Source of the DNA: Streptomyces coeruleorubidus
GTDB lineage: Bacteria; Actinomycetota; Actinomycetes; Streptomycetales; Streptomycetaceae
Assembly (NCBI RefSeq): GCF_008705135.1
Contig: NZ_CP023694.1
Location: forward strand, 6,919,001 to 6,983,000
Reading direction: 5' to 3'
Length of the DNA stretch: 64,000 nt
Shown: positions 44,053 through 51,853 of the stretch, piece by piece
Layout: each line of letters starts with the position of its first letter
Position numbering within the stretch: the first letter of the stretch is position 1
Notes under the pieces: generated by a model
Told to the model about the DNA's origin: nothing
Databases searched by the model: none
The model's input: the letters and a program-made list of their open reading frames with translations, nothing else
Position numbers and translations under genes: made by a program

Positions 44053-44379
44053 ATGGCCTACGTCATCGCCCTGCCCTGTGTCGACGTCAAGGACCGCTCC
44101 TGCGTCGACGAGTGCCCCGTGGACTGCATCTACGAGGGCCGCCGGGCCCTGTACATCCACCCCGACGAGTGCGTCGACTGCGGCGCCTGCGAACCCGTCT
44201 GCCCCGTCGAAGCGATCTGCTTCGAGGACGACGTGCCCGCCGAGTGGGGCGACCACACCGCCTCCAACGCCGACTTCTTCGCCGCCGTGGGCTCGCCCGG
44301 CGGCGCCGCCGCACTCGGCGCCCTCGGTCACGACTCCCCGCTGGTGCGGGCCCTGCCCGAGGCGGTGACCCGGACATGA
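44053..44379 (+). CDS. 7Fe ferredoxin (FdxA type)
   Basis: 108 residues. Cys9, 17, 21, 25, 40, 43, 46, 50 and 56 give the pattern for one 3Fe-4S and one 4Fe-4S cluster as in actinobacterial FdxA, with the usual C-terminal extension. It probably delivers electrons to the desaturase or to the diiron azoxy synthase-like protein. The GAGGAG ribosome site lies inside the MFS stop region, and its own stop overlaps the FabI-like ATG (ATGA). Confidence 0.92.
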   Translation: MAYVIALPCVDVKDRSCVDECPVDCIYEGRRALYIHPDECVDCGACEPVCPVEAICFEDDVPAEWGDHTASNADFFAAVGSPGGAAALGALGHDSPLVRALPEAVTRT

Positions 44380-45140
44380 GCGGACTCCTCGCCGGCAAGC
44401 GGATCCTGGTGACCGGGGTCGTCACGGACGCGTCCATCGCCTTCCACACGGCCCGCATCGCCCAGGAGGAGGGCGCCGAGGTCATCCTCACCGGCTTCGG
44501 GCGCCTCTCCCTGATCGAGCGCGTCGCCGCACGGCTGCCGAAGCCGGCCCCGGTGCTCGAACTCGACGTCACCGACCAGCGGCAACTGGACGGCCTCGGC
44601 GACCGGATCCGCGAGCACACCGACACCCTGGACGGACTGGTGCACTCCATCGCCTACGGGCCGCGGGGCGCCTTCTCCTTCCTGGACGGCGACTGGAACG
44701 ACGTGTCGACCGCCGTGCACGTGTCGGCGTACTCCCTGAAGTCGCTGACCACGGCCTGCCTGCCGCTGATGGAGCGGCGCGGCGGCTCGGTGGTCGGGCT
44801 GACCTTCGACGCCGCAGTCGCCTGGCCGCGCTACGACTGGATGGGCGTCGCCAAGGCCGCCCTGGAGTCGACCAGCCGCTACCTCGCCCGGGACCTGGGC
44901 GGTCGCGGCGTCCGCTGCAACCTCGTCGCGGCGGGACCGCTGCGCTCCATGGCGGCCAAGTCCATCCCCGGGTTCGCCGACCTGGCCGAGGTCTGGGAGC
45001 ACCGGGCCCCGGCGGGCTGGGACCCCACCGACCCGGACCCGGCGGCCCGCGGGGTCGTCGCCCTGCTGTCGGACTTCTTCCCGCGCACCACGGGGGAGAT
45101 CGTGCACGTCGACGGAGGGGTGCACATGATGGGCGCCTGA
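44376..45140 (+). CDS. Enoyl-ACP reductase, FabI/InhA type
   Basis: 254-residue short-chain dehydrogenase family enoyl reductase. The NAD site is GVVTDASIAFHTA near 14-26 (FabI-type, not GxxxGxG). The catalytic Tyr-Lys pair is RYDWMGVAKAALES, as in mycobacterial InhA. The end has VDGGVHMMGA. It would reduce enoyl intermediates of the cluster's fatty chain, and may replace the degenerate ER of the PKS. Last gene of the plus-strand operon from 39791. Confidence 0.9.
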   Translation: MSGLLAGKRILVTGVVTDASIAFHTARIAQEEGAEVILTGFGRLSLIERVAARLPKPAPVLELDVTDQRQLDGLGDRIREHTDTLDGLVHSIAYGPRGAFSFLDGDWNDVSTAVHVSAYSLKSLTTACLPLMERRGGSVVGLTFDAAVAWPRYDWMGVAKAALESTSRYLARDLGGRGVRCNLVAAGPLRSMAAKSIPGFADLAEVWEHRAPAGWDPTDPDPAARGVVALLSDFFPRTTGEIVHVDGGVHMMGA

Positions 45141-45159
45141 GCCCCGGGCCGGGCGCGCG

Positions 45160-45207
45160 GCGAAAGGGGCGGGAGCGGGTCGCGGACCCGGCTCCCGCCC
45201 CTTTCGC
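45160..45207. terminator. Bidirectional terminator between the two cluster operons
   Basis: A 17-bp perfect stem (GCGAAAGGGGCGGGAGC and complement) plus GGGT/ACCC, between the convergent fabI-like and serS-like genes. Confidence 0.82.
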
Positions 45208-45225
45208 GGTGGCGCCCGCCGGCGC

Positions 45226-46503
45226 CTACGCGGTGTCCCCGCCCGGCAGGATCCGGCGGAAGCCGGTGTACGGGACGAGGGCCTCGGGCAGCACCACCGA
45301 GCCGTCCTCGCGCACGCCCTGCTCCAGCAGCGCGGCGACCGTGCGGCCGATCGGCAGCGCCGAGCCGTTCAGCGTGACCGCCGGCGTCCTGCTCCCGTCG
45401 GGCCGCTTGACGCGGATGTCCGCGCGACGCGCCTGGAAGGTGCCGCAGTCGGAGACCGAGGAGATCTCCCGGTAGGAGCCGCTGCCCGGCAGCCACACCT
45501 CGACGTCGTAGGTCATCCGGGCGGAGAACCCGAGGTCGCCGGCCGGCAGCAGCACCACGCGGTGCGCCAGTTCCAGGCGCTTCAGGCACTCCTCGGCGTG
45601 GTTCACCATGAGTTCGAGCTGCGCCGGGGCGTCCTCGGGGGCGCAGACGCGCACCAGCTCCACCTTCTCGAACTGGTGCAGCCGAAGGATGCCGCGGGTG
45701 TCCCGGCCGTACGCCCCGGCCTCCGCCCGGAAGCACGGTGTGCAGGCGGTGAAGGCCAGCGGCAGCGAGCGGGAGTCCAGGAGCCGGCCGGCCACCAGGT
45801 TGGTCAGCGGGACCTCGGCGGTGGGGATGAGGAACAGCTCCCGCTCACCGACCTGGGTGCGGAACAGGTCGTCCTCGAACTTGGGCAGCTGCCCGGTACC
45901 GGTCATGGTGTCGCGGTCGACCAGGAACGGCACCGACTGCTCGGTGTAGCCGTGCTCACGGGTGTGCAGGTCGAGGAGGAAGTCGCGCAGGGCCCGCTCC
46001 AGTCGTGCCCCGGCCCCGCGGGCGACGGCGAAGCGGGCACCGGACAGCCGGGCCGCGGCCGGGCCGTCGAGGATGCCGAGGGACTCCCCGATGTCGGCGT
46101 GGTGGCGGGCGCCGTCCGCCGGACGCGGAGCGGGACCGCCCCGGCGTATCTCCACGGCCTCCTTCTCCGAGTCGCCGTCCGGGACGGCGTCCAGGGGGAT
46201 GTTGGGGACGGAGAGCAGCAGCTCGGTCAGGTGTGCTGCGGCCGTGCGGGCGGCGGCCTCGGCCCGCTGCACCTCGGTCCGCAGCGCCCGGGCGGACGCC
46301 TTCTCCTCCTCGGTCGGCGGGCCGGAGCGGCGGGCCCTGGCCGTGCGGTTCAGCTCGGTGCGCAGCCGGGTCACCTCCGCCTGCGCGCCGTTGCGCTCGC
46401 GCAGGGCGTCGGCCAGCGCGGCCGGGTCGAGGTCGTGGCGGCGGCGGGCCAGCCGCCGTACGGCCTGCGGCCCGTCCTTCAGCAGTTCTTGGGGATCGTG
46501 CAC
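45226..46503 (-). CDS. Seryl-tRNA synthetase, cluster-specific paralogue (VlmL type)
   Basis: 425-residue class II SerRS. The N-terminal tRNA-binding coiled coil (about 30-105) that grips the long variable arm is present. Motif 2 is FRAEAG...RGILRLHQFEKVE near 255-275 and motif 3 NGSALPIGRTVAALLEQ near 375. The valanimycin cluster has such a second synthetase, VlmL, feeding VlmA. Its likely substrate here is the anticodon-less tRNA-like RNA at 39275-39615. GTG 46503 has CAGGAG six bases upstream. It is the last gene of the long minus-strand operon. Confidence 0.92.
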   Translation of the reverse strand: MHDPQELLKDGPQAVRRLARRRHDLDPAALADALRERNGAQAEVTRLRTELNRTARARRSGPPTEEEKASARALRTEVQRAEAAARTAAAHLTELLLSVPNIPLDAVPDGDSEKEAVEIRRGGPAPRPADGARHHADIGESLGILDGPAAARLSGARFAVARGAGARLERALRDFLLDLHTREHGYTEQSVPFLVDRDTMTGTGQLPKFEDDLFRTQVGERELFLIPTAEVPLTNLVAGRLLDSRSLPLAFTACTPCFRAEAGAYGRDTRGILRLHQFEKVELVRVCAPEDAPAQLELMVNHAEECLKRLELAHRVVLLPAGDLGFSARMTYDVEVWLPGSGSYREISSVSDCGTFQARRADIRVKRPDGSRTPAVTLNGSALPIGRTVAALLEQGVREDGSVVLPEALVPYTGFRRILPGGDTA

Positions 46504-46580
46504 GGTGGACTCCTGACGTGGGGTGGGGTGGCCCGCGGACCGGCGGGGCGGGCGCCGTGCGGCCGGGTGCCGCACGGGAA

Positions 46581-46614
46581 CAGCCGCCCGGCGGAGGTGC
46601 TCCGCGGGCGGCTG
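46581..46614 (-). other. Hairpin between fabF-like and serS-like genes
   Basis: CAGCCGCCCG-G-CGGA pairs with TCCGCGGGCGGCTG (14 pairs, one bulge). It lies in the 131-base gap before the synthetase gene and may attenuate its expression or protect RNA ends. Confidence 0.5.
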
Positions 46615-46634
46615 CCGGTACGTGCCCGAGCCGT

Positions 46635-47855
46635 TCAGGCCGGGGCGATGGCCAGGGCCGTGTTCTGGCCGCCGAAGCCCAGGGAGTTGCTCAGGGCGAG
46701 GTCGATGGGCATGTAGGTGGCGGTCTGGGCGAGTTTGATGTCGATCTTGGAGTCGGGCATGACGAGGTTGGCGGTGGGGGGCACGAGTTCGTGCTCGACG
46801 CTCAGCACGGTGAAGGCGGCCTCGACCGCCCCGGCCGCGCCGAGCAGGTGTCCGGTGACTCCCTTCGTGGACGTGACCAGCGGGTCCCCGCGCAGCGTCC
46901 GGCCGATCATGCGGGCTTCCGCCAGGTCGTTCAGCGGTGTCGACGTGCCGTGGGCGTTGACGTGCTGGACGTCGTCCGGGTCCGCGCCCGCGTCGGCGAG
47001 CGCGGCGCGGACGGCGGCCTCGATGCCCGCGCCGTCGGGGTGCGGCGACGTCATGTGGTGGGCGTCGGCGGTGGCGCCGTAGCCGATGATCCGGCCGTGC
47101 ACATGGGCGCCGCGGGCGCGGGCGTCCGCCACCCGTTCCATGACGAGGATGCCGGCGCCCTCCCCGGCGACGAAGCCGTCCCGGTCGGCGTCGAACGGCC
47201 GGGACGCGGAGGCCGGGTCGTCGTGCCGTTTCGACAGCGCCCCCATCTGGGCGAAGCCGGCCATGACCAGTGGGGTGACCATGGCCTCGCTGCCGCCCGC
47301 GAGGACGATGTCGCAGCGGCCGAGGGCGAGCAGGTCCCGGGCCGTGCCGATGGCGGTCGCGCCCGAGGCGCAGGCGGTGGCCACCACCAGGTTGGGCCCG
47401 GTCGCCCCGAACTCGATGGCCGTCTGCCCGGCCAGCATGTTCGGCAGCTGCATGGGCAGCAGCAGCGGCGAGACCCGGTCGGCGCCCTGCTCGCGCAGCA
47501 CGTGGTGCTGTTCCTCGACGGTGCCCGGGCCGCCGTCCGCGCAGCCCAGCACCACACCCACCCGCGCCCCGTCCCACGTCTGCGGATCGAGGCCCGCGTC
47601 GGCCACCGCCTCGTGCGCGGCGACCAGCGCGAACTGGACGAACCGGTCCAGGCGGTGGGCCCGCCGCGCGCTCAGCAGGCGCTCGGGGTCGAAGCCGGGC
47701 ACCCGGCAGGAGATACGTACGGGATTATCCGTCAGCAGCGGATCGAGGGCGGCGGCCGGCCTGCCGTCGCAGACCGCCGCCCAGCTCGGCCCGACCCCGA
47801 TACCACCCGGGGTGACCAGGCCGAGCCCGGTGACGGCGATGTCCATGCCGGCCAT
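46635..47855 (-). CDS. Beta-ketoacyl-ACP synthase II (FabF-like)
   Basis: 406 residues, thiolase fold. Catalytic triad: Cys162 (ATACASG), His in VNAHGTSTP near 302 and His in GVTGHLLGAAG near 338. It elongates acyl-ACPs with malonyl-ACP. Start ATG 47855 overlaps the ACP stop by one base, so partner of that ACP. No chain-length-factor partner follows, so it is a homodimeric FAS-type enzyme and not an aromatic PKS KS. Confidence 0.92.
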   Translation of the reverse strand: MAGMDIAVTGLGLVTPGGIGVGPSWAAVCDGRPAAALDPLLTDNPVRISCRVPGFDPERLLSARRAHRLDRFVQFALVAAHEAVADAGLDPQTWDGARVGVVLGCADGGPGTVEEQHHVLREQGADRVSPLLLPMQLPNMLAGQTAIEFGATGPNLVVATACASGATAIGTARDLLALGRCDIVLAGGSEAMVTPLVMAGFAQMGALSKRHDDPASASRPFDADRDGFVAGEGAGILVMERVADARARGAHVHGRIIGYGATADAHHMTSPHPDGAGIEAAVRAALADAGADPDDVQHVNAHGTSTPLNDLAEARMIGRTLRGDPLVTSTKGVTGHLLGAAGAVEAAFTVLSVEHELVPPTANLVMPDSKIDIKLAQTATYMPIDLALSNSLGFGGQNTALAIAPA

Positions 47856-48085
47856 CAGACCTTCGCACTCCGCTCCTCCATCAGCCGGACCATGTCGGCC
47901 ACGGTCTCCGCCTCCAGCAGGTCGTCGTCGCTGACGTCCAGGCCGAGCTCGGACTTCAGCAGCAGCGACAGCTCCACCACGGCCAGCGAGTCCAGCTCGA
48001 TGTCCTCCCGGGTGGCCTCCGGGGTGATGGCCTCGGGCGACACCTTGAGCTTGTTGGACAGGATTTCCTTGAGCTGCTCCAGCAT
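47855..48085 (-). CDS. Acyl carrier protein (FAS type)
   Basis: 76 residues; the phosphopantetheine serine is Ser33 in LDSLAVVE. Acidic, three-helix ACP. It is followed in overlap by the FabF-like gene, and the KAS III gene lies 106 bases upstream in the operon. It would carry the aliphatic chain of the cluster. RBS GAAAGGA precedes the ATG. Confidence 0.93.
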   Translation of the reverse strand: MLEQLKEILSNKLKVSPEAITPEATREDIELDSLAVVELSLLLKSELGLDVSDDDLLEAETVADMVRLMEERSAKV

Positions 48086-48191
48086 GTCGGTTCCTTTCGA
48101 CAGTTCTCTCGAAGGCGCAAGCGCCCGTTCTCCGCTGTGTCGGACAGCGCTTGGGGGAGGGGCCGGCCCGGGCCCCGCTTGTGACGGGACG

Positions 48192-49199
48192 TCAGATGGT
48201 CTGCACCTCGGGCCAGACCAGCGTGGTCGCGCCCCAGGACAGCCCGCCGCCGAACGCGGTCAGCAGCAGCCGGTGCCCGGCGGTGAGCCGTCCGTCCGCC
48301 GCGCTCTCGGCCAGCAGCAGCGGCAGTGAGGCGGCGCCGGTGTTGCCGACCCGTGCGATGTTGCTCAGCCGCCGTTCGCCGGGGATGCCGAGCCGCTCCG
48401 AGACCGCCTCCAGGATGCGGGCGTTGGCCTGGTGCGCGGCGAACCGGTCGACGTCGCACGGCCGCCAGCCGGCCCGCTCGGCCGCCTCGGTGGAGGTGGC
48501 GGTCATCCGCTCCACCGCGTGCCGGTAGGTGTCGCGGCCCACCATCCGGAAGAAACGGTCCTCCGGTGCGGGCTCCCGGCCGGACGACCGCTGCCGCGAC
48601 CCTCCGGCCGGCACCTCGATCAGATGGCTCAGCCCGCCGTCGCTGCCCAGCACGAGCGGGCCCACCGCGCCCGGCTCCTCGGGGGAGCCGGCCCGCAGCA
48701 GCACCGCGCCCGCGCCGTCCGCGAAGATCACCGCTGTGGTGCGGTCCTCGGGGTTGATGATCGTCGTGAACGCGTCCGCGGCGATCAGCAGCACCCGGTC
48801 CGTCACCCCGGCGGCGATCAGGCCCGCAGAGCTGGCCAGGCCGTACAGGAAGCCGGAGCAGACGGCGGCCACGTCGAAGGCGGGCACCTCGCCGAGTCCG
48901 AGCCGCGCCGCGACCTGCGGCGCGGTGGCCGGGCACGGCTGGTCCGGGGTGGTGGTGGCCAGCACCACCGCGCCCGCCCGCCCGTCTCCCGCCGACTTCA
49001 GCGCCCGCAGGCCCGCCTCGACCGCCAGGTCGCTGGTCGCCGTGCCCGGGGCGACCACACGGCGCCGGGCGATCCCGGTGCGCGAGCGGATCCAGTCGTC
49101 CGAGGTGTCCAGGCGCCGGGCCAGATCCTCGTTGGTGACCACGTCGGGCGGGACGTACGACCCGATCCCGCAGATCACAGCGGCCCGTCCGGTGCTCAC
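48192..49199 (-). CDS. Beta-ketoacyl-ACP synthase III (FabH-like)
   Basis: 335 residues. Triad Cys114 (AAVCSGFLYG), His near 258 (AAHQANARI) and Asn near 287 (NIARVGNTGAAS), all in place, so it condenses an acyl-CoA starter with malonyl-ACP. GTG 49199 overlaps the stop of the diiron gene by four bases (GTGA). The starter unit cannot be read from sequence. Starting a separate FAS chain here while a type I PKS is also present suggests either two chain sources or joint work. Confidence 0.92.
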   Translation of the reverse strand: MSTGRAAVICGIGSYVPPDVVTNEDLARRLDTSDDWIRSRTGIARRRVVAPGTATSDLAVEAGLRALKSAGDGRAGAVVLATTTPDQPCPATAPQVAARLGLGEVPAFDVAAVCSGFLYGLASSAGLIAAGVTDRVLLIAADAFTTIINPEDRTTAVIFADGAGAVLLRAGSPEEPGAVGPLVLGSDGGLSHLIEVPAGGSRQRSSGREPAPEDRFFRMVGRDTYRHAVERMTATSTEAAERAGWRPCDVDRFAAHQANARILEAVSERLGIPGERRLSNIARVGNTGAASLPLLLAESAADGRLTAGHRLLLTAFGGGLSWGATTLVWPEVQTI

Positions 49200-50188
49200 G
49201 CGCCCGGCCCCGGACTGCTGAGGATCTCCAGGGGCAGGCCCATGTAGGCCATCCGGGCCTCGGCCATCTCGTCGGTCCACCGCTCGGCCATGTCGTAGCG
49301 CTGCTCGGGAGTGGTGTCGAGCATCCGCACGCCGGGCCAGATCTCGTAGTCGCCGATCCGGTCGGCGTGCCGGAGCATGCCCTCCTGGAACAGTTCCTCG
49401 CGGTGGATCACGAACTCCCGGTCGGGGATCTCGTCCCACAGCCGCACGCCGGCCCGCAGGATCTCCAGCAGGCGCGGACGGTACTCGGGGTGCGCGGCCA
49501 CGTGGTCGCGCAGGATGGTGCTGGCCACCGTCAGATGGCGGATCTCGTCGATCGCGGTGCCGCGGGAGATCTCGCCGGTGGCCGGGGACAGGGGAGTCCA
49601 CTTGCGTTCGCTCAGCTCGGCGGCCGGCGCCAGCACGCCCTCGATGACGATGGCGAACACGGCGACACCGCCGGGGAAGTCGGCCTGGTCCCGGACGATG
49701 TCGAGGGTGAAGTCGACCACCGGGTCCAGCACCCGGGCGCGGTAGTCCCGGGCCATCTCGTCGATGCTCTTCAAAAGCGTGTCGGCCGGGATGCCGAGCT
49801 CCACCAGGTGGTTGCGGAACACCCGGGCGTGCCGTGCCTCGTCGAGCAGCTGGGTGGCGTAGAACTCCATCTCGGGGATGCCGGGCGCGATCGACACGTA
49901 GTGGCCGAGCAGCCGGGTGGCCAGCTCCTCGGACAGCCCGCGCAGACCGAACTCCAGCACCAGCGCCTCGCGCAGCGGGCCCGGCTCCTTCAGGAACTCC
50001 GGGACGATCGCGTCGTCGTGGTGGCCGGTCACGCCGCGGTCGCGCAGCGTGCCCTGGGCCACCGAGGTGATCCAGTAGGCGAGGTCGCACTCCTCGGGAC
50101 CGAGGGTGAGTTCCTTCGCCCCGTCCAGCAGACCGGGCGCCTTGTCCCAGTCGGCCTCGGGGGCCACGAGTACCTTGGACTGCGTCAT
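49196..50188 (-). CDS. Ferritin-like diiron oxygenase (VlmB-type azoxy synthase candidate)
   Basis: 330 residues, all helical. A full diiron set is visible: Glu79 on helix 1 (VLEFGLRG), E117-A-R-H120, Glu183 (IVIEGVLAP) and E215-I-R-H218. In azoxy clusters a non-heme diiron protein of this sort completes the hydrazine-azo-azoxy conversion after a membrane hydrazine synthase. Placement in an overlapping run with the flavin reductase and VlmO-like genes supports this. An N-oxygenase or other diiron role is the alternative. ATG 50188 overlaps the flavin reductase stop. Confidence 0.85.
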   Translation of the reverse strand: MTQSKVLVAPEADWDKAPGLLDGAKELTLGPEECDLAYWITSVAQGTLRDRGVTGHHDDAIVPEFLKEPGPLREALVLEFGLRGLSEELATRLLGHYVSIAPGIPEMEFYATQLLDEARHARVFRNHLVELGIPADTLLKSIDEMARDYRARVLDPVVDFTLDIVRDQADFPGGVAVFAIVIEGVLAPAAELSERKWTPLSPATGEISRGTAIDEIRHLTVASTILRDHVAAHPEYRPRLLEILRAGVRLWDEIPDREFVIHREELFQEGMLRHADRIGDYEIWPGVRMLDTTPEQRYDMAERWTDEMAEARMAYMGLPLEILSSPGPGA

Positions 50189-50742
50189 GACGCGGCGGCC
50201 TCCTTCGCCGGATGCAGGGTGCCGGCGTGCAGGCGGCCGGCGTAACTCAGCAGGGGGAGCCCTTCGTCCGCCCTGGCGCGCACGACGTGGCCGAGCAGCA
50301 GCTCGCTGTCGCCCGCGGCGTGGGCGGAGTGGAAGCGGCAGGTGTAGTGGGCGAGCGCGCCCGCGATGAGCGGGGCCTGCGCGTACGGGTCCGCCGTCCA
50401 GGGCAGGCCCGCGAACTGGGCGCTGCCGTCGGGGCGCCCGCTGTCGGCGAACCGGCGAGCCACCTCCGCCTGGTCACCGCCCAGCACGTTGATCGCGAAC
50501 CGGCCCTCGGCGGCGGCCCGCCGCGCGAAGGACGACCCGGCCCGCAGCACGACGCCGACGAGGAGCGGCTCGCGCGAGACCAGGGTGACCGTGCTCGCGG
50601 TGGTGCCGTGCATCCGGCTTACCGGGCCGGTGGTCAGCACCGACACAGGGGACGCCAGGTGGTAGAGCGCCCGGCGCCGTTCGGCCGGGTCCTGGCGGAC
50701 GGGCCGGCGTGTGCGCGGGCCGGTCGCGGTCGCGGTGCTCAT
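50185..50742 (-). CDS. Flavin reductase (VlmR type)
   Basis: 185 residues of the flavin reductase-like FMN-binding family. SPVSVLTTGPVSRMHGTTASTV near 31-52 and the Leu/Ser-rich region VVLRAGSSFARR are the flavin-site hallmarks; AHYTCRFHSAHAAGDSELLLGHV is the C-terminal motif. It supplies reduced FAD/FMN to a two-component monooxygenase, here most likely the acyl-CoA-dehydrogenase-like N-hydroxylase. Overlaps both neighbours by four bases. Confidence 0.9.
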   Translation of the reverse strand: MSTATATGPRTRRPVRQDPAERRRALYHLASPVSVLTTGPVSRMHGTTASTVTLVSREPLLVGVVLRAGSSFARRAAAEGRFAINVLGGDQAEVARRFADSGRPDGSAQFAGLPWTADPYAQAPLIAGALAHYTCRFHSAHAAGDSELLLGHVVRARADEGLPLLSYAGRLHAGTLHPAKEAAAS

Positions 50743-51347
50743 CGCAGCACCTCCGCTTGCCGGGCCGCGGACTCTCCGGCCGCGGCGGCCCGCGCCGGGG
50801 CCTCCTGCGCCGCGACGGCGTCCGCCCGCGGCGCCGGCACCGGCTTGCGGACCGGGACGTGCCCGACCGGCACCGGGTCCGTCACATGCCCGACCGGCTT
50901 GGGGTGCGGCAGGCCCAGGTCGTCCAGGAGCCGCAGGTAGCCGGGCTGGCGGACCGGCTCGAAGGGCAGCGCGAAGGACTTCATGAAGTTGCCGAACAGC
51001 CCGCGGTCGCCGAAGAGGTGGAAGGGCAGCACCAGCAGCGCCCACTCCGGCTTCACCAGCCAGCACCACAGCGCGGCCACGGCGGCCTGGGTGATGAGGC
51101 TGTGCATCACGTTGTACAGGACGTAGTACGCCTTGTGGATCGGCCGCCCGCCACTGCGCCGGAACGCGATCGCGCCCGGGATGTAGCCGATCAGGTCGAT
51201 GTAGAGGAAGAGGGCGATCGCCGGCAGCCAGCGGATCTCGTCGAAGTGGGCGATCATCAGGCCGGTGGTGACAGCGAAGCCCACCAGGTACTCGGCGCGG
51301 TGCAGCGAGTACGTGCGCGGTGTCTCGAACGGGTTTGCCTGGTCCAT
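50739..51347 (-). CDS. Small polytopic membrane protein (VlmO-type hydrazine synthase candidate)
   Basis: 202 residues. About four membrane spans between residues 20 and 125, then a Pro/Ala-rich cytoplasmic tail. Polar residues unusual for membrane helices could bind metal: His34, Asp36, Glu37, Asp51, His71, His82, His110 and Asp114. Valanimycin azoxy formation uses a membrane-bound metallo hydrazine synthase paired with the diiron azoxy synthase; the gene next to reductase and diiron genes fits it. Family assignment rests on context and topology, not on a clear signature. Confidence 0.7.
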   Translation of the reverse strand: MDQANPFETPRTYSLHRAEYLVGFAVTTGLMIAHFDEIRWLPAIALFLYIDLIGYIPGAIAFRRSGGRPIHKAYYVLYNVMHSLITQAAVAALWCWLVKPEWALLVLPFHLFGDRGLFGNFMKSFALPFEPVRQPGYLRLLDDLGLPHPKPVGHVTDPVPVGHVPVRKPVPAPRADAVAAQEAPARAAAAGESAARQAEVLR

Positions 51348-51368
51348 GGTCAGCAGCTCCCTGATGCG

Positions 51369-51851
51369 CTAGGCGCCGACCGCGGCGGGCGGGGTGAGTT
51401 CGATGCCGCCGCTGATGCGCACGGCGGGGAACAGACCGGTCAGCGCCCACGCCACGGTCTCCTTGATGACCCGCTCGGCGATCGGGTCGAGGATGCCCTC
51501 CAGACTCGGGATGCCGAAGTCGAAGTCGGCGTCGAAGCGGACCGCGACGTCGTCGCCGTCCTGCGTCACCGACCAGGTCCCGGAGAAGGAGTCGAAGTCC
51601 CCGTCGGACTGCTCGAAGCGGATCTCGCCCTGCTCCGGCAGCACGGTGTCGTCCTCGGTCCAGCGCAGCAGGCCGCTGCGGAAGTGCAGCTCCCAACTGG
51701 AGGAGGCGGCGGGGTCGGGGTAGGCGGTGTGCACCGTGGTCGCGTTGACGTGGGGCGCCAGGTCCGGGTACCGCTCCCAGCGCCGTACGGCGTGCAGGAC
51801 CGTCTCGGCCTGCTCCCCGGGTATCAGGGCATCGAGTTCGACGTGCCTCAC
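51369..51851 (-). CDS. SRPBCC (START-like) family protein
   Basis: 160 residues with the helix-grip fold of polyketide cyclases/dehydrases: WERYPDLAPHVNATTV near 25-40, DGDFDSFSGTWSV near 85, DADFDFGIPSLEGI near 110 and a long C-terminal helix. It probably binds a hydrophobic intermediate. In an aliphatic pathway a cyclase role is not expected; chaperoning of an unstable intermediate is a guess. GTG 51851 lies two bases after the aminotransferase stop. Confidence 0.8.
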   Translation of the reverse strand: MRHVELDALIPGEQAETVLHAVRRWERYPDLAPHVNATTVHTAYPDPAASSSWELHFRSGLLRWTEDDTVLPEQGEIRFEQSDGDFDSFSGTWSVTQDGDDVAVRFDADFDFGIPSLEGILDPIAERVIKETVAWALTGLFPAVRISGGIELTPPAAVGA

Positions 51852-51853
51852 GA

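Noticed and set aside
46635..47855. Ketosynthase of a type II aromatic PKS
   Set aside because: No chain-length factor gene follows; the ACP and KAS III partners and the fatty-chain genes point to a FAS-type role.
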